From Methanosarcina sp. KYL-1 (GTDB lineage: Archaea > Halobacteriota > Methanosarcinia > Methanosarcinales > Methanosarcinaceae), in the NCBI RefSeq assembly GCF_024372725.1, contig NZ_VOUA01000002.1, positions 1 to 64,000 of the forward strand: a stretch of DNA of 64,000 bases, given 5' to 3'. The position numbers were made by a program, and so were the translations under genes. The notes under the pieces were generated by a model. The model was not told the DNA's origin, did no database searches, and saw nothing but the letters and a program-made list of their open reading frames with translations. Positions 9,101 through 17,740 of this stretch are shown in pieces. Numbering within the stretch: the stretch's first letter is position 1; every line of letters begins with the position of its first letter.

Positions 9101-10648
9101 GTGAGTGAAGGGGGAATATTGATAAAAGTAGTTCATGTTTTTTATTTTACGTTTGTTTTATTTTTAGTACTGGCACTGTCAGGTGCCGCAGAAGCACAGC
9201 TGGAAGAGCCTATTATCCCTGATTTCGTAGCAGAACCTATTTCAGGGCCGGCGCCTCTTTCTGTTCTTTTCTCAGATACAACGGACTATGGGATTGACTT
9301 TGATCCTGAAATCATGGACGTCTCCTTTTCCTGGGATTTCGGAGACGGCCAGACTGCAGATTCTACGATTCCGGATCTCTCTCATGTATATGAGGAAGCC
9401 GGAATTTATGATGTCACTCTCACAGTAACAGTCACCGAAGACGGGGAAACGCTTGCTGTGGAGTCCGAAACTAAAACCGAATACATAGAGGTGCTTTCGG
9501 GGACAGTTGAAGATGAGTTTCCGGTTATGAACTTCACTGCCGAGCCGCTGTCCGGAAATGTCCCTCTTACCGTGAACTTCACCGATACCTCGGATTTTGG
9601 GCCTGACTTTGACCCCGATACCGCGGAAGTCACGCGCTTCTGGGATTTCGGGGACGGGAACAGTACCAACTCGACAGAGATCACCGGGTCGTATACGTAT
9701 GGGACCCCTGGGACCTATGATGTCACCCTGACCCTCTTCTACACGGAAGGCAACGAGACCCTGAACAAGTCTCTCACAAAAGAGGCTTATATCGAGGTTC
9801 TTGAAGAGGAGCCGGTTTCGGAGTACCCGAAGCTTGATTTCACTGCCTATCCCAGGTCCGGGTATGCGCCTCTCTCCGTGAACTTCACGCCTCTTGCGGA
9901 TTTTGGGCCTGATTTTGATATGGGGAACGTGACTGTTGAGGGGATCTGGGACTTTGGGGACGGCTCAAATTCAACGGAAATGAATGCAACCCATATCTAC
10001 GCAGATCCGGGGATTTACAATGTGACGGCAAGCATCTCAATCCTTGAAGGGGGCGAAACCATTGCCAGTGTTTCAACCACAAAGGAGCAGTATATCAGGG
10101 TATTTGACCCGGAAGCCCCTGGAATCGGTATCTTCCCCGGCTGGACCTTCATCTCGGTGCCCTATGCACTTGAGAATGCAAGCGTAGACTACATTTTTGC
10201 CGACCTGAATTATGAGTCGGTGATTTACTACGATGCGGCCGATGGGATCTGGACGGATGCAGCAGACCTGGAGCCTCTTAAAGGGTACTGGGTGAAAAGT
10301 CCCGATTTCGGGCTCATCCCGCTTGAGCGGCTGGAAAGAAAGAACTCTGACCCACAGGTTCCGGGAGCCAGCATCCCCATCTATGAAGGCTGGAACGCCA
10401 TAGGGTTTACGGATTCTACAGAGACCCTTTCTGCGGAATTTACCCTTGCAGGAATCGATGCTTCCTATTTCGAAATCATCGGGCCCTGGGACCCACTTGA
10501 TGCTTCTTATACTTACATAGGAAGAAACGGCCTTGAAGGTGAACTCCAGGGTAAATATGTGGGCACGGATGTGTTTATGATGGAACCCTACCAGGGCTAC
10601 TGGATCCTTGCGACAGAAAATACCACACTGTATGCCGTGGGGTGGTAA
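9101..10648 (+). CDS. Secreted protein with three PKD domains
   Basis: A 515-residue exported protein. After a signal peptide ending in AAEAQ come three PKD beta-sandwich repeats (about residues 36-130, 135-235 and 240-345), each with the WDFGDG signature and a G-x-YDVT/YNVT strand. The C-terminal 170 residues are a duplicated module with GWTFISVPY and GWNAIGFTD, each followed by a GYW motif; this module is frequent in Methanosarcina surface proteins. No PGF-CTERM or transmembrane end is seen, so the protein is probably released or held by other proteins. GTG 9101 is the longest start. TTG 9119, just after AGGGGGA, would give a more typical signal peptide. Confidence 0.8.
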   Translation: MSEGGILIKVVHVFYFTFVLFLVLALSGAAEAQLEEPIIPDFVAEPISGPAPLSVLFSDTTDYGIDFDPEIMDVSFSWDFGDGQTADSTIPDLSHVYEEAGIYDVTLTVTVTEDGETLAVESETKTEYIEVLSGTVEDEFPVMNFTAEPLSGNVPLTVNFTDTSDFGPDFDPDTAEVTRFWDFGDGNSTNSTEITGSYTYGTPGTYDVTLTLFYTEGNETLNKSLTKEAYIEVLEEEPVSEYPKLDFTAYPRSGYAPLSVNFTPLADFGPDFDMGNVTVEGIWDFGDGSNSTEMNATHIYADPGIYNVTASISILEGGETIASVSTTKEQYIRVFDPEAPGIGIFPGWTFISVPYALENASVDYIFADLNYESVIYYDAADGIWTDAADLEPLKGYWVKSPDFGLIPLERLERKNSDPQVPGASIPIYEGWNAIGFTDSTETLSAEFTLAGIDASYFEIIGPWDPLDASYTYIGRNGLEGELQGKYVGTDVFMMEPYQGYWILATENTTLYAVGW

Positions 10649-10677
10649 CCGGTTTGCCTGAACTAAATTTAGAATAA

Positions 10678-10914
10678 TATTCTGTTCTGGGTATTCTGTT
10701 TGGGGTATTCTGTTCTGGGTATTCTGTTCTGGGTATTCTGTTTGGGGTATTCTGTTTGGGGTATTCTGTTTGGGGTATTCTGTTCTGGGTATTCAGTTCG
10801 GGGTATTCAGTTCGGGGTATTCAGTTCGGGGTATTCAGTTCGGGGTATTCAGTTCGGGGTATTCAGTTCGGGGTATTCAGTTCGGGGTATTCAGTTCGGG
10901 ATATTCATTTCGGG
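10678..10914. repeat. 14-bp tandem repeat array, about 17 copies
   Basis: Head-to-tail units of 14 bp. The first eight or so read TATTCTGTTCTGGG or TATTCTGTTTGGGG, and the later ones TATTCAGTTCGGGG. Because 14 is not a multiple of three, three units make a 14-codon period and several frames stay open, producing repetitive peptides that are artefacts. It begins 30 bases after the PKD gene stop. Confidence 0.92.
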
Positions 10915-11297
10915 TTTTTTCCGGGTGCAGTCCTTTGTAATGCCTTACAGGGGCTTCATTTCCGGCCCTTTTTGCCTTTTTCGGCCCTTATATTATTCAA
11001 AAATTAATATATTAAAATCTATCAAATATATATAATATCAATTATATATCTCATACTACCGCCCTTTTTGCATGCTCAAGGCGAGGCCAGTAAATCCTGC
11101 GAATTGGAAATTTGTGGGATTCACGGGGGAGAAGGCCATGTCAGGGGTAAAAGGGAACTTGCACACGTTTGAGGCCCCTCTTCGGGAGGGGATGAACCTG
11201 CAGATTCCCGGCCGCGGCCCGAGGGATGAAGCAGGAGACCCATGAACACCTCCGGTTCATGGAAGTTTGAGACGTATACATAAATTGGGGGTAAGTT
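10915..11297. other. Intergenic region with AT-rich promoter candidate
   Basis: About 380 bases. An AT-rich block at 11000-11050 (TATATATAATATC) is a likely promoter for the next gene, leaving a leader of over 200 nt. The leader contains self-complementary stretches around 11180-11270 (for example GAACCTGCAG and the CCGCGGCC core), so it may be structured. No known riboswitch is recognised. Confidence 0.35.
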
Positions 11298-11972
11298 ATG
11301 CTGATCAAATATCGAAAGTTCGGAGTACTTGCTGTAAGCCTGCTTATACTGCTTGCATGCACAACGGGAGGTATGGCAGCCGAGTCCGAATCATCCGAAG
11401 GGGCTGAAGGCTTGCCTGCACTGCCGCTGATCTTGCAGGGTGAAATGGATGTAAACGGAGAGCCTGTTGCAACAGGTTCCGAAATACTGGCCTATTACGA
11501 AGGAAAATTAATCGCGAAAAGCACGGTTGATGAGGAAGGAGAATTCAGTCTCAACCTGAACCTCGCCCCTGAGAATTACGGGAATCTGGAAGAGGTGGAA
11601 TTCTACATCAATGATAAAAAAGCAGAACTCGATATCTCTGCGGCCGATCTGGAATCAATTGAAACGGAAGGTCCCGGTTCGATTGTCGAAATAAACGTCC
11701 AGGGTTCGGTCTCCTCCTCCTCCGGGTCTTCGAATTCGGATGATGACGAAAATGAAGCCACGATAGTGAACAAGAGTGAAGAAACGTCTGAACCATCTGC
11801 AGACGGTGAAGACACGGATTATCTGGAAGAAGATTCGGAAGGAAATACCAGTGATGTAGAGGCAAAAGGAGGGGCTGAGTCCTCCGGGGACCAGCCGGTC
11901 ATATGGGTGATACTTGCCATTGCCGCAATCCTTGGTGCGATCCTTATATTGAGGAAGATGCTGGTCGGGTGA
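11298..11972 (+). CDS. Membrane-anchored surface protein of unknown function
   Basis: A 224-residue protein with an N-terminal signal peptide or anchor (residues 8-28, ending GGMAAES). A beta-rich domain of about residues 38-140 contains GEPVATGSEILAYYEGKL. A Ser/Asp/Glu-rich low-complexity linker (about 140-195) precedes a C-terminal transmembrane helix ending in LRKMLVG. The central domain resembles the small beta domain found after signal peptides in other Methanosarcina surface proteins, where GS-x-I-x-AYY is common. GGGGGT lies just before ATG 11298. Function unknown. Confidence 0.7.
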   Translation: MLIKYRKFGVLAVSLLILLACTTGGMAAESESSEGAEGLPALPLILQGEMDVNGEPVATGSEILAYYEGKLIAKSTVDEEGEFSLNLNLAPENYGNLEEVEFYINDKKAELDISAADLESIETEGPGSIVEINVQGSVSSSSGSSNSDDDENEATIVNKSEETSEPSADGEDTDYLEEDSEGNTSDVEAKGGAESSGDQPVIWVILAIAAILGAILILRKMLVG

Positions 11973-11994
11973 TTGTTCTTTTTGGGGAGTAAGG

Positions 11995-12060
11995 CAAGGT
12001 TCTCCATTATTTCTTTTTGCTTTTTTGTATTTCTTTTTTATTTTTTGTTTTCTTTTTCCC
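11995..12060 (+). terminator. Oligo-T terminator region
   Basis: Several T tracts (TTCTTTTTGC, TTTTTTG, TTTTTTATTTTTTG) follow the gene ending at 11972. This matches factor-independent termination in archaea, which relies on oligo-T in the non-template strand. Confidence 0.45.
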
Positions 12061-12199
12061 TGTTTTCCTCTCGCAATGGAAGTCCTGCAGTCCCCCTTCA
12101 AACAGAAGAAACATTTTTATACTGACCAAGAGTTTATACTTTTATTTACATTTGTTCTATAGGGGTTATTTTCTTTAAATTTCCTATGGGGGATTCTAC

Positions 12200-12805
12200 A
12201 TTAAAATTCTTGGTCTGGTGGGCAGTCCTAACGTTAATGGAAATACCGCAAAGCTTGTAAATGCAATTCTCGAGGGGGCCTCGGAAAAGGGCGCTGAAAC
12301 GAAGGTCTATAACCTCGAGGCTCTTGACATCAAAGGCTGTGATGCCTGTCAAAGGTGCCTGGAGAGCGGCAAGTGTGTAATTGATGATGACATGAGGGCA
12401 CTTTACAGGGAAATCCGGAGTTCCGATGCCGTTATTCTTGGTTCTCCTGTCTACATGTGGCAGATGACAGCCCAGACTAAACTCTTTGTGGACCGCCTTA
12501 CGGCTTTTCTCAGGCCTGATTTTTCGAGTCGGCTCGACCATAAAAAAATGATCCTGGTCTTCTCTCAGGGCAGTCCCGACAGGGATGCCTTTAAGCCCTA
12601 TTTCGATTACACTGCCGGGCTTCTTTACTACCTGGGCTTTGATGTTCTGGAAACAATCATTGCGGCAGGAACCGATAATGTAAAAGTGTCCTCCCGGCCC
12701 AAACTGCTGGAAAAAGCAAGGGATCTGGGACGTTTGATCTCTGTTTCCCACCTCCCTGGCCCCGAGTTCTTTAAAGCCGAATCTGGCGAGAACTTTTCAA
12801 TCTGA
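12200..12805 (+). CDS. Iron-sulfur flavoprotein (Isf family), apparent ATT start
   Basis: A flavodoxin-fold protein of the Isf family: FMN-binding GSPNVNGNT loop near the N-terminus and the compact cluster motif Cys-x2-Cys-x2-Cys-x5-Cys (CDACQRCLESGKC) for one 4Fe-4S cluster. Relatives in methanogens pass electrons from ferredoxin and can reduce O2 or H2O2. It is about 60% similar to the next gene. Alignment with that paralog (MKVLGLVGSP) puts the start at ATT 12200 (I-K-I-L-G-L-V-G-S-P), six bases after GGGGGA. The in-frame stop at 12176 leaves no ATG, GTG or TTG before GTG 12218, which would delete the first beta strand. It is therefore either a rare AUU start or a gene that has lost its start. 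Confidence 0.75.
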   Translation: MKILGLVGSPNVNGNTAKLVNAILEGASEKGAETKVYNLEALDIKGCDACQRCLESGKCVIDDDMRALYREIRSSDAVILGSPVYMWQMTAQTKLFVDRLTAFLRPDFSSRLDHKKMILVFSQGSPDRDAFKPYFDYTAGLLYYLGFDVLETIIAAGTDNVKVSSRPKLLEKARDLGRLISVSHLPGPEFFKAESGENFSI

Positions 12806-12958
12806 ATTTTTTATCTCCTTCTTTTGTTTTCACCCTTTTACTCTTCGAGAAGCGCTTGATTTTCAAGGTGCAGGTAAGGTTTTCATGGAAACATTTTTAT
12901 TGAACTGGCTCATTTCCTTAATTCAGTTCTTATTATAATTCAGGGAGGAATATTTCAG

Positions 12959-13507
12959 ATGAAAGTTTTAGGATTAGTCGGAAGCCCCAGAGTGGCCGGA
13001 AACACTGAAAAACTCGTGAATGCAATCCTCGCAGGTGCTGCAGAAAACGGCGCCGAGACAAATCTCTACAACCTTTCCAGCCTTGATCTCTCCCCCTGCA
13101 GGGGCTGCATGACCTGCAAGGCCGAGGGCAAGTGCGTAATCGACGACGATATGCAGGAACTCTACGAGGAAGTCCAGGCCGCAGATGCCATCGTGCTCGG
13201 CTCCCCCCTCTATATGTGGGAGATTACCGCCCAGACCAAACTCTTCGTGGACCGCCTGGTCGCCTTCATCAAACCGGACTTCTCAACCCGCCTCAACATG
13301 CCCAAGAAGTTCGTCCTTGCCTACACTCAGGGTAACCCTGACCCGAACACTTTCAAACAGTATTTTGACTACATGGAAGGCCTTTTCTCCTTCATGCAGT
13401 TCGACGTCCAGGGCAGCATCGTTGCAGCCGGAACCCGCGAAAAAGAAGATATCCTTGCACAGGAAGCTGTCCTTGCAAGGGCAAAGGAAATGGGAAAGAA
13501 CCTGTAA
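12959..13507 (+). CDS. Iron-sulfur flavoprotein (Isf family)
   Basis: A 182-residue paralog of the preceding gene. It has the FMN-binding GSPRVAGNTEKL loop, the cluster motif Cys-x2-Cys-x2-Cys-x5-Cys (CRGCMTCKAEGKC) followed by VIDDDM, and the flavodoxin LGSPLYMW segment. The probable role is ferredoxin-linked electron transfer or oxygen/peroxide detoxification, as for the characterised Methanosarcina thermophila Isf; the partner is unknown. ATG 12959 follows GGGAGGA at a good distance. Codon use here is richer in C than in the upstream paralog, which suggests the downstream copy is the well-expressed one. The two genes have separate promoters, with a 150-nt gap holding AT-rich sequence. Confidence 0.85.
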   Translation: MKVLGLVGSPRVAGNTEKLVNAILAGAAENGAETNLYNLSSLDLSPCRGCMTCKAEGKCVIDDDMQELYEEVQAADAIVLGSPLYMWEITAQTKLFVDRLVAFIKPDFSTRLNMPKKFVLAYTQGNPDPNTFKQYFDYMEGLFSFMQFDVQGSIVAAGTREKEDILAQEAVLARAKEMGKNL

Positions 13508-13745
13508 GCCGCAAAATTTAAGAAATATTATTTTATTTCTCAAGTAGCCGTGGGAATTCCGTCTCCCACCTTTTTTTTCTTTCTTTTTCACTCTTTTTTA
13601 ATTTCGTGTTTTCTGGCAGCTTTTTAAGCTATTTTCCAGGTCAGGATCTGCTTTCAATTTTACTTTTAAGAATCCAGCGCCCCTCCAGGGTCGCTTGCGC
13701 CCGGGCCGGATCGGGTTTATTGAATGGAATATGAAGTCCTGCCCC

Positions 13746-14267
13746 TCAAACGTCATTGAATTCTTCCGGGTACTCCACAACCCCACCTGCGCCTTCAAGT
13801 GCCCCTTCCTTCAACTCCAGCGCCATGAACGCTTCTTCCGGTGCGCCGAATGGGTCTTTTATCCCCCACTTAACCGTTGGTTCAAACCCGAACCTGGGAT
13901 AATATTCGGGATGCCCGAGGACGATTACTGAATCATATCCGAGTTCCCGGCAGGCTTTCAGCCCTTCTTTTATTAGTTCTCCCCCGATTCCCTGTTTCTG
14001 GAACTCGGGCAAGACAGACACGGGGGCTAGGGAGATAGTTTCCTTTTCTTTTCCGTTTGCGGATTTGATAATTATGGGAAAAAAGAGGATGTGGCCCACG
14101 ATCTTGCCTTCAGTTTCGGCGACCAGGGAGAGCCTGGGGACAAATTTCGGGTTTTTCCTGAGCTTTTCTACAAGCTTTCCTTCGGCAGGCTGCCCGAAAG
14201 CGAGGTCGTTTACTTCGCTTATGCCGGGGTAGTCGGTGGGGGTTTCGGGGCGGATTGTAAGGGGCAT
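13746..14267 (-). CDS. GNAT-family N-acetyltransferase
   Basis: A 173-residue acetyl-CoA-dependent N-acetyltransferase, similar in layout to YhbS-type proteins. Visible: N-terminal DLAFGQPAEGKLVEKL helix, the VGHILFFP strand, the acetyl-CoA pyrophosphate loop QKQGIGGELI (Q-x-x-G-x-G type), and the C-terminal HPEYYPRFGFEP motif typical of this subgroup. The substrate is not predictable. The gene stands alone on the minus strand and converges with the flavoprotein gene. Confidence 0.85.
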   Translation of the reverse strand: MPLTIRPETPTDYPGISEVNDLAFGQPAEGKLVEKLRKNPKFVPRLSLVAETEGKIVGHILFFPIIIKSANGKEKETISLAPVSVLPEFQKQGIGGELIKEGLKACRELGYDSVIVLGHPEYYPRFGFEPTVKWGIKDPFGAPEEAFMALELKEGALEGAGGVVEYPEEFNDV

Positions 14268-14368
14268 TCTTTTCTCCTAAAATCTCGCTCTATTATTTTT
14301 TTCGTCCGTCATCTACATATTATCATTTTTTATGATTGCTCTCTAGCTTTCTATGTTTCATCTGCAAT

Positions 14369-15052
14369 TTACTCAAACTCTCTTACTTTTTCACGAATTA
14401 ATTTTATTGTTTCTTCATACCTGTAAGATGGGTTATTCTTTGCACCGTTGTTTGAACCTGAAGGATGGGTCAGAGCGATAAAAGGAATCTTTTTTCCAGA
14501 ATATGTAACGTGGTTATTGCCGTTTTTGGAGATTGTTTGTAGCAGTTTTTCACCTTTTACTCGTTCAACGGCCTCCTTTATCACATGATCAACAGCCTTT
14601 GCTCCTATACAAATTATGATTTCAGGGTCAAAAGCTTCGATTTCAGTTTTAAGATATCTGGTTGCACATTTTTTTCTTGGTTGTTTGTGAGCTCCCTCTC
14701 TTTTCCCAGGGAAGCACTTTTGGTAGTGGGTCCAGTAAAACAAACTCAGGAACTTTTCTCTGAAATCCTCAAAATATTTCATGTCCTTTTTTGCTTTCTC
14801 TGTTTCGTAATCAGCGAATAAAATAGGAAGCACCTTGTCCATGAAAAATGAATTTTCGAAACTGGTTACGTCATCGAGTTTATTTGCTTGATTCGAAGGA
14901 TCTCTTGTTATTAACAAAATTTTCTGAGTATCTTTTATTTCAACAGTCTTTGGGATTGCAGTTTCATCCCTTCCACATTTCAAGCTACCGCTTCTCCAGT
15001 TAGGGCACGAGTTTATATCATTACAAATTTTGGTTAACAATTCTTGGTTCAT
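14369..15052 (-). CDS. Uracil-DNA glycosylase superfamily protein
   Basis: A 227-residue protein with features of the family 4/5 uracil-DNA glycosylase fold: strand LLITRDPSNQ near residue 50 in place of the usual GEAPG loop, a central EAFDPEIIICIGAKAVDHVI segment, and the C-terminal ALTHPSGSNNG matching the HPSG/HPSP motif. Cysteines at about residues 16, 26, 112 and 129 could hold an iron-sulfur cluster, but their spacing differs from classical family 4. The changed first motif makes activity on uracil uncertain. The base composition is more AT-rich than its neighbours. Function is inferred only from fold motifs. Confidence 0.65.
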   Translation of the reverse strand: MNQELLTKICNDINSCPNWRSGSLKCGRDETAIPKTVEIKDTQKILLITRDPSNQANKLDDVTSFENSFFMDKVLPILFADYETEKAKKDMKYFEDFREKFLSLFYWTHYQKCFPGKREGAHKQPRKKCATRYLKTEIEAFDPEIIICIGAKAVDHVIKEAVERVKGEKLLQTISKNGNNHVTYSGKKIPFIALTHPSGSNNGAKNNPSYRYEETIKLIREKVREFE

Positions 15053-15722
15053 GCTATCTTCCTGGTTATTTTTTAGGGATAACTGCCCGCAAACTGGCAG
15101 ATATTCTAAATTATTTGTGTTATTCTACCTCTGTTTTGATTATGAGTTTAATATTTTTTAATGTATCTTTTCAATCGCAAAGCTATTTTTCCATATGAAT
15201 TTTTGTTAACATTTGTGGTCAAGTTGCAAAAAATGAATTAAAAGTGCACTTAAAAATGGCAGCGGTTTGTTGAGAGAGTCATTCCCCTTTCAAAATTCCT
15301 TCTCCTCCTCAACAGTCCACCTGTGCTGGCATTCCTTTCACTGGAAAGCATGCTTCAGGATTTCAACCCTTTCGGATGCGGTGTATCCCTCACTTCTAGC
15401 TGTGTGTTTTTGGTAGCCGTCGGAGTGGACATACCCTGCATTTTCTTCCGGGTCACCCCAAGAAGAGGTTACAAACTCACGGCTTTCTATTCCCAGGTAC
15501 TTTTTTGTAAAAAGGCGCTTGCAGGCCGGGCACCTGTGCCGGCGCAGGACAGCGGCAATTCCTCCCAGGCAGCCTAGCTGTCAGCTGGTTGATTTGTAGA
15601 TCATTTATATATCCAGTGAGGTCAATTAAACCAAAAGTAGAAAAGTAGTTGACCTTCTCATGTTCCTTCTCTGGTCCTACTTCTTACTCTGTGACCCCGA
15701 TAAAAAAAGGAGCTCTGACCCA
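15053..15722. other. Intergenic region containing a gene remnant
   Basis: About 670 bases between the UDG-like gene and the permease. Besides the zinc-finger-like remnant listed separately I see an AT-rich promoter area near 15600-15650 and the ribosome binding site AAAAAAGGAG at 15702-15711 serving the permease start at 15723. Confidence 0.45.
15338..15580 (-). pseudogene. Remnant of a small CxxC zinc-ribbon-like protein
   Basis: The minus strand has an 81-codon open frame without any ATG, GTG or TTG at its beginning. It reads as plausible protein: RRHRCPACKRLFTKKY, then WGDPEENAGYVHSDGY, ending ILKHAFQ before TGA. The Cys-x2-Cys and the good codon use suggest a former or cryptic gene with a lost or unusual start. 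No family is recognised. Confidence 0.4.
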
Positions 15723-16934
15723 ATGATCCCCCTTTTAAGTGCAGGAAAAATCGCCTTTGGAAGCATTTCTCATTCAAAGATGCGCTCGGCCCTGACAGTG
15801 CTTGGAATCGTTATCGGCGTTGCCGCCGTGATCGCAAACGTGTCTCTTGGAGGAAGCTTCAACCAGTATTTTACGGATGAGGTCTCTACCATCGGGTCCA
15901 ACTTTATTTATATCGAGGGGATGGAACCGAACCTGTTTTATGGAAATGAGAAGCAGATTGTAGAGAATACGCCCGGGATCGAGGAGGTTTCGGTGCTCAA
16001 GCAGCAGTCGGGGGTTGTCGGGTTCATGTCCCAGGCGAAAAACGTTCCGATCTACGGGATCTCGGAGGAATATGACGAGGTTGCAGGTACACACCTCAGG
16101 ACCGGGAACTTCGTCTCGGACAACGATAAGTATGTGGCTATCGTGGGCTACGACGTGGCGCACGAAAAATTTGACCGGGACATCAGGGTCAGGAATTCCA
16201 TTGACATCACTTTCCGGGTGGGGGAAGGGGAAACAATCACTAAAACTTTCAAGGTAAAGGGAATAATCGAGAACCCGGACAGTGCGCTTGTCCAGGGTTT
16301 CAACGACAACGATGCCGTAATGATCCCCGTTGACGCCATGAACGAAATGCTGGGGGAAACGGACTACGGTGGGATCTTTGCCATGGCCGAGGACCTCGCA
16401 ACCATTAAAGAGACCTCGGATGAAGTGGACGAGCGCCTGGCCAGGAACTTCGGGATTTCCGAAAGGGACCTTGAGGATAAGGATTCAAGGCCCTACTTCA
16501 TCATCGACCAGGCAGAAATCCTGGAGCAGACCGACATGATGGCAAAATCCCTCAGTTCTTTCCTGACAGCTGTTGCCCTGATCTCTCTCCTGGTCGGCTC
16601 CATCGGGATTATGAACATCATGCTCGTAAGCGTGACCGAACGCACCCGGGAAATCGGGATCCTCAAGTCCCTGGGCTTTACCGGCTTTGATATCCTGCTC
16701 CTCTTCATGGTTGAGGCAATCCTCCTCGGGGTCTTCGGGGGCATCATCGGAGGTGCAGTGGGCATAGCAGGGGCTTACAGTGTGGAAACCCTCCTGAACC
16801 TTCCGGTCGTTTTCCCCTTCAGCCTGATAGCAGCCGGGTTCTTTGTGGCTGTAGTCGTGGGCTTTGTGTCGGGGGTCTATCCAGCGAGGAAGGCCGCAAA
16901 AATGAAACCTGTAGACTCTCTCCGGTATGAATGA
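15723..16934 (+). CDS. MacB/LolC-type ABC transporter permease, without adjacent ATPase
   Basis: A 403-residue integral membrane permease of the MacB/FtsX type. Order: TM1 after a short cytosolic helix (AFGSISHSKMRSALTVLGIVIGVAAVI), an extracytoplasmic MacB_PCD-like domain (about residues 45-265), then three TMs in the FtsX domain with the coupling segment VTERTREIGILKSLG. The last segment ends VYPARKAAKMKPVDSLRYE, a typical family C-terminus. ATG 15723 with GGAG upstream is chosen over ATG 15660, which would add a cysteine-rich extension that relatives lack. These permeases normally sit next to a LolD-like ATPase and a periplasmic partner; neither is present here. Confidence 0.85.
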   Translation: MIPLLSAGKIAFGSISHSKMRSALTVLGIVIGVAAVIANVSLGGSFNQYFTDEVSTIGSNFIYIEGMEPNLFYGNEKQIVENTPGIEEVSVLKQQSGVVGFMSQAKNVPIYGISEEYDEVAGTHLRTGNFVSDNDKYVAIVGYDVAHEKFDRDIRVRNSIDITFRVGEGETITKTFKVKGIIENPDSALVQGFNDNDAVMIPVDAMNEMLGETDYGGIFAMAEDLATIKETSDEVDERLARNFGISERDLEDKDSRPYFIIDQAEILEQTDMMAKSLSSFLTAVALISLLVGSIGIMNIMLVSVTERTREIGILKSLGFTGFDILLLFMVEAILLGVFGGIIGGAVGIAGAYSVETLLNLPVVFPFSLIAAGFFVAVVVGFVSGVYPARKAAKMKPVDSLRYE

Positions 16935-17011
16935 GGCCTGCAGGAAAAACTAGCTGCTTTCGGGGAGTTTTTGCGGCTTTTGAGGTTTCAAAACTCCCCT
17001 TTCTATTTTTC

Positions 17012-17461
17012 TCACCGAAAGAATAGCTTGAAAACTACCAGGCTTAGAAGAAATAACCCTGTACTCACCGTGATCAGAACTTTTCCCCTTTCAAAGGGTT
17101 CTTCCCTTGCCTTCACAGCCCCGTAGCCCAGCTGTCCGAGTCCCATCCCCCCGGGAAACACCAGGGGCCATGCATAGGCCCAGCTTTCCCAGTTTTCCGT
17201 GCTGTACTGGTAAAACAGGAGCAGGCCAAGTGAGGTAAGAATCCCACCGAGGGAGGCAATTGCCTCTCCCATACTCCTTTCCGTTTCCAGGGCAGAGGCA
17301 AAGAGGAACATCCCGGATACGACAAGGTAGAAGGGCAGGGTAAACTTCCCCAGATTAATCTGCAGATGAATGACCAGTGTGAATACTGCCGCAAGAATCA
17401 GAAATATGAGGGCGGCTGCAATTATACTGTGGTCTTTTCCTTTCTCAGTATCCGCTTCCAT
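17012..17461 (-). CDS. Small membrane protein with four predicted TM helices
   Basis: A 149-residue hydrophobic protein with predicted helices at about residues 12-33, 38-55, 64-84 and 125-147, and an amphipathic segment with a glycine-rich FPGGMGLGQLGYG between the third and fourth. The N-terminus is charged (MEADTEKGKDHS) and probably cytosolic. No family is recognised. It converges with the permease gene. Confidence 0.65.
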   Translation of the reverse strand: MEADTEKGKDHSIIAAALIFLILAAVFTLVIHLQINLGKFTLPFYLVVSGMFLFASALETERSMGEAIASLGGILTSLGLLLFYQYSTENWESWAYAWPLVFPGGMGLGQLGYGAVKAREEPFERGKVLITVSTGLFLLSLVVFKLFFR

Positions 17462-17653
17462 GAAATCTTTAACTGGTGGGTTGCTTCGTTCTTACGGGCT
17501 GTTATTTATATTGAAAATTATATATGATTGCTTATATTTTTATGGTTTGCCGGTCTTTGCATCTTCCGGAAGGCCGGATGGTTTGCCTGACCCAAAGAAA
17601 TAATAAAAAATCCTGTACTATACATTAATAAGTAAGAATTTCAGATCGGCAAG

Positions 17654-17712
17654 ACATCAGATCGGAGACCATCGGATCGGAGACCATCGGATAGGAGACT
17701 ATCGGATCGATA
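17654..17712. repeat. 15-bp tandem repeat upstream of msrB
   Basis: Three to four imperfect copies of CATCGGATCGGAGAC, the last degenerating into ATCGGATCGATAAGG. They lie directly before the ribosome binding site of the methionine sulfoxide reductase gene and would be part of its 5' leader or promoter. Confidence 0.75.
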
Positions 17713-17740
17713 AGGAATTCAGTAAATGGGGGTTTTGTGA

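Noticed and set aside
10700-11035. Open frame of repeated GYSVRGIQFG peptides
   Set aside because: Produced by the 14-bp tandem repeat, which leaves several frames open; it has no start context.
11180-11290. Riboswitch-like leader before the gene at 11298
   Set aside because: The leader is GC-rich and self-complementary in places, but matches no riboswitch consensus I know; left as an intergenic note.
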